In this document: positions 6,607 to 10,878 of the stretch, piece by piece
Layout of the letters: each line of letters opens with the position of its first letter
Numbering within the stretch: position 1 is the first letter of the stretch
Source of the DNA: an uncultured Alphaproteobacteria bacterium
Lineage (GTDB): Bacteria; Pseudomonadota; Alphaproteobacteria; Thalassobaculales; Thalassobaculaceae
Length of the DNA: 14,217 bases
Reading direction: 5' to 3'
Assembly: GCA_938028645.1 (NCBI GenBank)
Contig: CALIMD010000187.1
Span: 1 to 14,217 of the forward strand
Position numbers and translations under genes: made by a program
Notes under the pieces: model-generated
Told to the model about the DNA's origin: nothing
Database searches by the model: none
What the model saw: only the letters and a program-made list of their open reading frames with translations

Positions 6607-6912
6607 ATGAGGCTAAAATATGGCGACACCGCTGGTAGCTTTGGTATACGATATATTGAGGCTTCAGGAAAGGACAGTAAAAATAATAAATTAGCTAAAT
6701 TTGAGTGCCATTGTGGCACTGAATTTATAGGAAAACAATCAGCAGTTCTTGCAGATAGAAGAAAATCTTGCGGCTGTTTGAGCGGAAAGGGGAGCGCATC
6801 ACTACTGGAACGAAAAGACCCAGACCCCGAGCCTTGGAATAAAATCCTTGTGTTAGACTGGTTTAAAATGCCTGATCTTTATGCACCTGATCAGTTTAGT
6901 TTAAATTTTTAA
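6607..6912 (+). CDS. Small CXC/CXC zinc-ribbon phage protein
   Basis: The protein has 101 residues. C34 and C36 (ECHCG) and C55 and C57 (SCGCL) make a short four-cysteine zinc site. This pattern is common in small phage DNA-binding proteins and in domains next to HNH or AP2 sequences. No nuclease motif is present, so a free-standing zinc ribbon that binds nucleic acid is the best guess. ATG 6607 follows GGAGTTAAAAAG. It is the last gene before a terminator at 6920, so it closes the recombination operon. Confidence 0.6.
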   Translation: MRLKYGDTAGSFGIRYIEASGKDSKNNKLAKFECHCGTEFIGKQSAVLADRRKSCGCLSGKGSASLLERKDPDPEPWNKILVLDWFKMPDLYAPDQFSLNF

Positions 6913-6919
6913 TCTCATA

Positions 6920-6946
6920 CCCCATTTCAATAATGGGGTTTATTTT
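6920..6946 (+). terminator. Intrinsic terminator ending the recombination operon
   Basis: A 7-bp perfect stem CCCCATT/AATGGGG (6920-6926 and 6932-6938) has a five-base loop and is followed by TTTATTTT. It separates the operon to the left from the CsrA unit, whose own promoter begins 11 bases on. Confidence 0.8.
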
Positions 6947-6956
6947 GATTAAAGTG

Positions 6957-6985
6957 TTGACAGATAGCAATTAGTATATTACTAT
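6957..6985 (+). promoter_or_regulatory. Consensus-like promoter of the CsrA unit
   Basis: TTGACA (6957-6962), a 17-bp spacer and TACTAT (6980-6985) make one of the best promoters in the window. AGATAG (6962-6967) and CTATCT (6982-6987) are inverted arms that frame the spacer and could bind a regulator. With a terminator just before it, the CsrA unit is transcribed on its own and may be active in the lysogen. Confidence 0.8.
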
Positions 6986-7021
6986 CTTATTACACCAACA
7001 AACAGTGCAAGGAAAAAACGA

Positions 7022-7201
7022 ATGCTTATATTAACCAGATACAAACAAGAAAAAATACTGATTGGCGACAATGTAGAAATTACTCTTATTGGGGTTAATC
7101 GAGACGGCCAAGTCAAGATCGGTATCGATGCACCTAAAGACGTATCTATATTAAGAGAAGAAATTTCATATCGCTTTGAAAAAGAAGGCCGAGTCAAATA
7201 A
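7022..7201 (+). CDS. csrA: Phage-encoded CsrA/RsmA-family RNA-binding regulator
   Basis: The protein has 59 residues, close to the 61 of E. coli CsrA. It matches the family along its length: MLILTR at the start, LIGDNVEI, then VKIGIDAPKDVSILREEI and a short helix. Both RNA contact zones are kept, beta-1 (residues 2-6, with L4 and R6) and beta-5 with the key arginine at R45, equivalent to R44 of E. coli. One residue is added in the turn at NRDGQ. CsrA dimers bind GGA in hairpins near ribosome sites and change mRNA translation or stability. Here it could steer host metabolism and virulence during infection, or control phage mRNAs. It has its own promoter, and CAAGGA at 7008-7013 is its own ribosome site, so it could regulate itself. 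Position 5 onward (YKQEK) differs from the usual RRVGE. Confidence 0.93.
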   Translation: MLILTRYKQEKILIGDNVEITLIGVNRDGQVKIGIDAPKDVSILREEISYRFEKEGRVK

Positions 7202-7246
7202 CGCAGCCTTTAAACTAACCAACTAAAGATCAAGGAGAATAACACC

Positions 7247-7636
7247 ATGTCTTATATAATTAACTTTACTTTCTGTTCAGACAAAACACAAGCAAATTAT
7301 TCAATTGAATTATCAATAAGTATTGATGAAATGTTAGAACAGCTTGTCGAACAAGCAGTGCTTTGTCCTTATGTCGACAATGAAGATGCACGCGAAGAAG
7401 AAATGAACTTTTTACCTCCATTTGCAGCAGAATTAAGCGCTCTTGATTTTACAATTACTAAAATTAGCGGAGGGTTTCCAATTCCTAACCAATCAAAATG
7501 GTGTGCTTCTGATATTCTTATTGAGTTATCAGAAATGGCAGAAGGTGAACTTGACCACGGCCAAAAATTCATTGATATTTACCCACTGTGCAATGATGCA
7601 AATCAAGCCATAGAAATTTTGGAGTGTATAGCATGA
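7247..7636 (+). CDS. Acidic hypothetical protein downstream of CsrA
   Basis: The 129-residue protein is acidic and probably cytoplasmic. It starts with beta-like segments (YIINFTFCSDKTQANYSIEL) and has a helical, acidic middle. No motif or family is recognised. ATG 7247 follows a strong CAAGGAG (7231-7237). Its stop overlaps the next start (ATGA), so it is coupled to the 93-residue protein, and the two may act together. Acidic, compact phage proteins beside regulators can be DNA mimics or inhibitors, but nothing proves this. Confidence 0.6.
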   Translation: MSYIINFTFCSDKTQANYSIELSISIDEMLEQLVEQAVLCPYVDNEDAREEEMNFLPPFAAELSALDFTITKISGGFPIPNQSKWCASDILIELSEMAEGELDHGQKFIDIYPLCNDANQAIEILECIA

Positions 7637-7914
7637 ACAAATTAACCAAAGCATCGCTCTGGATTTTAAAGAACTGCGATACGGAAGCCTATGCTTTCGG
7701 TTGCATTCCTGAAGCTTATAGTCGTGCGCAAGAAAACGGAATAAGAAGCGAGATAGATACTATTATTGATCTATCTGAATCTTACATAGCTGAATATGTT
7801 GAGCATGGCAATCCAGAGTTAGAGCGTATTTTAGGAGACGTGCCATTCAGAGAGTTTATTGAATTACTATATGATATTAAAGACGAAACATACAAAAGCC
7901 TATTAATTTGCTAA
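7633..7914 (+). CDS. Acidic helical hypothetical protein
   Basis: A 93-residue protein starts at ATG 7633, which overlaps the TGA of the previous gene (ATGA). An earlier in-frame GTG at 7624 is less likely because of this coupling. The sequence is mostly helical and acidic, with a tail FREFIELLYDIKDETYKSLL. No membrane segment, zinc site or catalytic motif is seen. It is probably a partner of the preceding protein. The function is unknown. Confidence 0.6.
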   Translation: MNKLTKASLWILKNCDTEAYAFGCIPEAYSRAQENGIRSEIDTIIDLSESYIAEYVEHGNPELERILGDVPFREFIELLYDIKDETYKSLLIC

Positions 7915-7928
7915 TCGGAGAATAAAAA

Positions 7929-8450
7929 ATGAAAAAGCTTTTAATTGCAACTGGGATCGCTGTTTTTTCTTTGTCAATTGCAAACGTATCAGCTGGAGAT
8001 ACAACCTATTGGAATCAGCTTAAGTTGATTAATAAGCAAATACGAATAAATACTTATTATAAAACGCATGGATATATGTATAACATTGAGCAATTTAAAA
8101 AGAAAACCAACGAATGTCATATTAATACAAAAGATGCGCTTAATGAGGTGGTTGCAATTAATGAGCATAACCCTTACTACGTTTCACAAATAATAAGCAT
8201 TAATGGCAAAGATGTTGCAGTAATGAGAAGCCATGAATCCAAAGGCGACCAATTCCTGCTTCTATCAGCAAGCACTGGTCAAATGTTTGCCACTTATCAA
8301 ACTCTAGTAAGTATGTACCCCAAGTTTATGGTATTTAAGGGCTATCAGACAGCTATAATGAAGGGGGGAGCGCAAGAAGAGCTTCAAGTGTTTGAGCTTC
8401 TAAGTCTTGAAAAAGCGCCTAGATTGCCAGAACCAAAAAGGGATCGCTGA
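7929..8450 (+). CDS. Exported hypothetical protein with a signal peptide
   Basis: The 173-residue protein begins with a classical Sec signal: MKK, a hydrophobic core (LLIATGIAVFSLSIANV) and a signal peptidase I site after SA at residue 22. The mature part has one cysteine (C63), no membrane helix and a tyrosine-rich start. It is probably periplasmic or secreted. It follows GGAGAATAAAAA with good spacing. A secreted protein beside a CsrA in an early phage unit suggests a lysogenic conversion gene rather than a virion part. I do not recognise the family. Confidence 0.65.
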   Translation: MKKLLIATGIAVFSLSIANVSAGDTTYWNQLKLINKQIRINTYYKTHGYMYNIEQFKKKTNECHINTKDALNEVVAINEHNPYYVSQIISINGKDVAVMRSHESKGDQFLLLSASTGQMFATYQTLVSMYPKFMVFKGYQTAIMKGGAQEELQVFELLSLEKAPRLPEPKRDR

Positions 8451-8451
8451 T

Positions 8452-8646
8452 ATGGATATAAATTTCTCAAGGGAATGGACAAACGAATACATTAAGTTGG
8501 TTGCTAAGAGCGACAACTTAACTGCCATTAAAAAATACTATGTTGTGCCTGATATAGACAAACTAGAAGAGGAGTTCAAAAACCATGCGCAAGATGAACT
8601 TAAAAGATTTGAAGAAAAAAGGAAAAAATTGCAGTCACTTTTTTAA
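8452..8646 (+). CDS. Small charged coiled-coil-like protein
   Basis: ATG 8452 lies one base after the TGA of the exported protein and follows AGGGA, giving 64 residues. A longer start at 8407 would run into the previous gene and is rejected. The second half is a highly charged helix (DELKRFEEKRKKLQ) fit for coiled-coil or RNA contact. No family is recognised. It is overlapped by the next small gene. Confidence 0.5.
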   Translation: MDINFSREWTNEYIKLVAKSDNLTAIKKYYVVPDIDKLEEEFKNHAQDELKRFEEKRKKLQSLF

Positions 8647-8725
8647 AGAAGGAAAGTGTGTTTTTTGTGGAAAAGACAAGCCTAAGCGCGAATGCTTAAA
8701 CTTGTTAATTAAAGATAGTTGGTAG
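8585..8725 (+). CDS. Small zinc-finger-like protein overlapping the previous gene
   Basis: ATG 8585 (or ATG 8594) opens a 46-residue frame, basic in its first part. Metal-ligand residues are C16, H18, C25, C28 and C37, in NCSHFFKEGKCVFCGKDKP. It overlaps the previous gene by 62 bases in another frame, more than usual. The clean cysteine pattern and the stop placed two bases before the terminator stem argue that it is real. It may bind RNA or DNA. Confidence 0.45.
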   Translation: MRKMNLKDLKKKGKNCSHFFKEGKCVFCGKDKPKRECLNLLIKDSW

Positions 8726-8726
8726 A

Positions 8727-8752
8727 AGAGCCGGATTAAACCGGCTCTTTTT
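8727..8752 (+). terminator. Strong terminator at the end of the phage early region
   Basis: AGAGCCGG (8727-8734) and CCGGCTCT (8741-8748) form a perfect 8-bp stem with a six-base loop, and T runs to 8752. It closes the CsrA unit. Beyond it the sequence changes to host chromosomal genes, so it marks the last clear phage element on this side. Confidence 0.9.
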
Positions 8753-8823
8753 AAGTGCAGGGCTTTTTATTTGAATCAGGTTTTATAGTAAGATCAATAA
8801 AAATGATCGTTTTTGGAGGGAGT

Positions 8824-9450
8824 ATGGCAACGGTAACAAGCAAGCGTTCTGTAATGACGCTGTATTCAAATCAAGAGTGCCCTTTTTCGCACCGTGTACG
8901 TCATGTATTGGCTGAAAAAGGGGCGGCTGTTGAGATTATTGAAGTCGATATTAATAACAAACCCGAAGATTTAATTGATTTAAACCCTTATGGGCAGGTG
9001 CCAACTTTGGTTGATCGTGATCTTGTGCTTTATGAGTCGCGCATCATCATGGAGTACCTGGATGAGCGTTTTCCTCACCCGCCGTTAATGCCGGTGTATC
9101 CAGTAGCGCGTGCGCAAAATCGTTTGATGTTACATCGCATTGATCATGACTGGTATGCACAAATGGCGAAAATCATGTCAGGCAGTGCTGCTGAAGTGAA
9201 AAAAGCACGTAAAGCGCTACAAGAAAGTTTAGTCTCGTTAGAGCCTGTTTTTGCTGAAAAAGAGTATTTTTTAAGTGAAGAGTTTACATTGGTGGATTGC
9301 AGCTTAGGTGTGCTGTTATGGCGTTTGCCACGTTTGGGTGTTGAAATTCCTGCACGCTCAAAAGCGCTAAAGGCCTATTGTGATCGCATTTTCTCTCGCG
9401 ATGCTTTTGAGGCGAGCCTTTCTGATCTTGAACGTGAATACCGTGATTAG
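8824..9450 (+). CDS. sspA: Stringent starvation protein A, a host RNA polymerase-associated regulator
   Basis: The product has 208 residues, close to the 212 of E. coli SspA. It has the GST fold typical of SspA: an N-terminal thioredoxin-like half (CPFSHRVR at 19-26, YGQVPTLVD at 56-64, ESR at 71-73) and a helical C-terminal half. The surface motif PHPPLMPVYPVAR (84-96) is the family signature and matches the pocket used for contact with transcription. In E. coli SspA binds RNA polymerase, supports acid tolerance in stationary phase and is needed for phage P1 late gene expression. ATG 8824 follows GGAGGG. An upstream start at 8755 would lie in the phage terminator tail and is rejected. The gene is intact, is higher in GC than the phage genes, and sits between phage blocks. 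Confidence 0.93.
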   Translation: MATVTSKRSVMTLYSNQECPFSHRVRHVLAEKGAAVEIIEVDINNKPEDLIDLNPYGQVPTLVDRDLVLYESRIIMEYLDERFPHPPLMPVYPVARAQNRLMLHRIDHDWYAQMAKIMSGSAAEVKKARKALQESLVSLEPVFAEKEYFLSEEFTLVDCSLGVLLWRLPRLGVEIPARSKALKAYCDRIFSRDAFEASLSDLEREYRD

Positions 9451-9456
9451 GGGAAA

Positions 9457-9630
9457 ATGGCTATGGCACTTTTACGCTCTTATTTAATACGTTCAGCCTA
9501 TGACTGGGTCGTTGCGCATCAATTAACACCGTATTTGCTGGTTGATGCAACCTTGGATGATGTCGATGTTCCTGAAGAGTATGTTGATAAAGGCAAAATC
9601 ATTTTAAATTTAGCGCCTGCTGTGGCCTAA
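9457..9630 (+). pseudogene. sspB: Truncated sspB, ClpXP adaptor lacking its C-terminal part
   Basis: ATG 9457 begins seven bases after the sspA stop, as in the usual sspAB operon. The 57 residues (RSYLIRSAYDWVV..., then GKIILNLAPAVA) match the N-terminal domain of SspB. SspB is normally about 130-165 residues. After AVA the homology ends at a TAA that belongs to the neighbouring diaA piece. The missing part holds most of the substrate groove and the tail that docks to ClpX, so the fragment should be inactive as a ClpXP adaptor for ssrA-tagged proteins. The break coincides exactly with the broken end of diaA. Confidence 0.88.
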
Positions 9631-9800
9631 GGCGCGCAATTGCTTTGAGAAGACTTGATTATAATCATAATCGTTAGCAATTGCTGTTAGCGTTGAGGTA
9701 TCGGTACTAAGTGCGATGGCAGGTAGCTCTGGACGCTCTCTTTCATAACGGTTGAGCATTTCAGAAGAGAAGTGTTGAGCGTCGCTGGAAGAGCCGCCAC
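9626..9800 (-). pseudogene. diaA: Internal fragment of diaA (phosphoheptose isomerase-like SIS protein)
   Basis: On the minus strand the frame reads SSDAQHFSSEMLNRYERER, then ELPAIALSTDTSTLTAIAND and YDYNQVFSKQLRALGH, about 57 codons in all. This aligns with the middle of DiaA/GmhA-type SIS-domain proteins of about 195 residues; the E. coli counterpart reads AQHF...LTAIAND...KQVRALGHAGD. Both ends are missing. The C-terminal side stops at the junction with sspB, and the N-terminal side is fused in frame to a phage fibre sequence. DiaA normally binds DnaA and helps initiate replication, but this piece lacks most of the fold and cannot be active. In Pseudomonas-type genomes diaA converges on sspAB, as I recall, with a lipoprotein (dolP) gene between, and that gene is absent here. 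Confidence 0.85.
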
Positions 9801-9986
9801 CGAAATTGCTAACGGGTGTTTTCTTAAGTTTAAAACCGTCCTTGCTATCAGCAATCGCGACTTCATCAGCGCCGACAGGGGGGCTTTTAAGCGGTAAGTC
9901 ATTAATGCTCCCCCCACTTCCAGCAGGTTTAAGAAAGTTGGTTGCCCCTCTTGCCCCGTTCTTTTTAATAGATTCGTTTCAGCCAT
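9797..9986 (-). pseudogene. Frameshifted phage fibre N-terminal remnant
   Basis: ATG 9986 follows AAGGAATTTTTAAA and starts MAETNLLK. The sense frame then changes near the A run at 9962-9966 (minus strand). One base more in that run would give NGARGATNFLKPAGSGG, then INDLPLKSPPVGADEVAIA and KDGFKLKKTPVSNFGG. This is the style of phage tail fibre or baseplate N-terminal repeats (GADEVAIADS...FKLKK). The frame continues straight into the diaA fragment at about 9795. The uncorrected frame stops at 9687. It is a broken gene, the last of the leftward tail-fibre series. Confidence 0.65.
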
Positions 9987-10033
9987 TTTAAAAATTCCTT
10001 CAATTTGGTTATCCTTTAGTATATCAGGTTTTT

Positions 10034-10450
10034 CTAGTTTGCCATTCGGCAAATTGTGGATGTTTCGTCTTCATTTAGTATAGTCAAGAATCGTTTTCTA
10101 TCATAATGACAAACAATATAAACGGCTTGAATCTGTGCGCCCCACTTAAGAGCAAACCATTTTCTTACTTCTGCGATCACTTCATCGTTCGTAGAAGTTC
10201 CATGCAATGCATATAATATAATGCGCCAAGGGTATTCTATTCGAGCATCAAGTATTTGAGCAGATAGATTAGATTCTAATTGTATAAGTTTTTGATTCTC
10301 TTGCCGTAAGTTAAAATCCATCTGTGAATCTATATTTAAATTGTTTATTTGCATTGCAGTTAAGAAGACAGCAATTGAAACAATTGAGCAATAGAATGGT
10401 TTGGATTTGAAAACGGTTGAGAACATAGAAAGCAAATTAATAGGAGACAT
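10034..10450 (-). CDS. Small membrane protein of unknown function in the tail region
   Basis: ATG 10450 follows GAGGTGGGG and gives 138 residues; a GTG at 10456 would add two. One membrane helix lies at about 18-35 (FYCSIVSIAVFLTAMQI), followed by a possible coiled-coil stretch (RQENQKLIQLESNLSAQIL) and a soluble C-terminal domain with two cysteines. The size and layout recall anchored phage proteins such as spanin-like or exclusion factors, but I see no lipobox and no endolysin next door. A perfect palindrome lies about 32 bases upstream. It is set apart from the tailspikes by a likely terminator, so it may be expressed alone as a lysogen gene. Confidence 0.5.
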   Translation of the reverse strand: MSPINLLSMFSTVFKSKPFYCSIVSIAVFLTAMQINNLNIDSQMDFNLRQENQKLIQLESNLSAQILDARIEYPWRIILYALHGTSTNDEVIAEVRKWFALKWGAQIQAVYIVCHYDRKRFLTILNEDETSTICRMAN

Positions 10451-10481
10451 CCCCACCTCATAATATTGTATCTTATTACTG

Positions 10482-10495
10482 TGTAAATATTTACA
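10482..10495. promoter_or_regulatory. Perfect 14-bp palindrome upstream of the membrane gene
   Basis: TGTAAATATTTACA equals its own reverse complement. On the minus strand it overlaps a possible -35 (TTGTAA or TTTACA) and lies 32 bases before the ATG at 10450. It is a candidate operator. An AT-rich palindrome can also occur by chance. Confidence 0.4.
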
Positions 10496-10530
10496 ATGAT
10501 AAGGGGTTTGCCAAGTAAAAACTATTTAGC

Positions 10531-10554
10531 AAAGAAAGGGCACTTGATAGCGCC
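10531..10554 (-). terminator. Likely terminator of the leftward tailspike operon
   Basis: Minus-strand GGCGC and GTGCC (10550-10554 with 10539-10543) form a five-pair stem with one G-U pair, followed by CTTTCTTT. It lies 12 bases after the stop of the decayed tailspike. The T run is imperfect. Confidence 0.45.
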
Positions 10555-10566
10555 TTGTTTTAGGTG

Positions 10567-10878
10567 TTAAGCAAGAGATAATTCTGCTGTCTCGACCACT
10601 CCTGTTGGCCTCATGCCATCAAAATAAGCCGATGGTGTTTTCTTATTACCCACCGGCGTTAGCTGGTAATTATTAGCTGATCCAAAATCTTGATAGTAAT
10701 CAGCACCAGAAGCATATTCAGAAATTACTTGTTATAATTGATTTAAATCTGTGTCAGATTTTCCAGCTTCGCCAATTGAGCTATTATCCACTACATTTTG
10801 AACTTCTAGATTAAGTCCCTTGGAATACTCATCACCGTTGATAGTATCACCGTCAATTTTGTTACCTACTTGTTTCAT
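10567..10878 (-). pseudogene. Decayed second tailspike: N-terminal anchor module only
   Basis: ATG 10878 overlaps the stop of the 761-residue tailspike (TAATG). The frame reads MKQVGNKIDGDTINGDEYSK and onward, then TAA at 10732-10734, and continues in frame as QVISEYASGADYYQDFGSAN to DGMR and a short unrelated tail ending at 10567. It aligns with residues 4-88 of the preceding tailspike (VDGDTLSAEEYSKGLN, AGDYYTDTGTANNY, IDGMR). Homology stops exactly at DGMR, where the foreign tail begins. The whole beta-helix body is lost. It is a relic of a second receptor-binding protein sharing the same virion anchor. Confidence 0.75.

Noticed and set aside
8407..8451. Earlier start for the 64-residue protein
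   Set aside because: It lies inside the exported protein gene. ATG 8452 follows AGGGA and the previous stop.
8755..8823. Longer sspA start with 23 extra residues
   Set aside because: It would begin in the tail of the phage terminator. ATG 8824 has GGAGGG and gives the usual SspA length.
9687..10052. A 121-residue minus-strand ORF as a real protein
   Set aside because: Its C-terminal part is the wrong frame over fibre and diaA sequence. The sense frame is the one with recognisable homology.
10496..10566. End of an insertion sequence
   Set aside because: The sequence after DGMR looked foreign, but no terminal inverted repeats, target duplication or transposase could be found.
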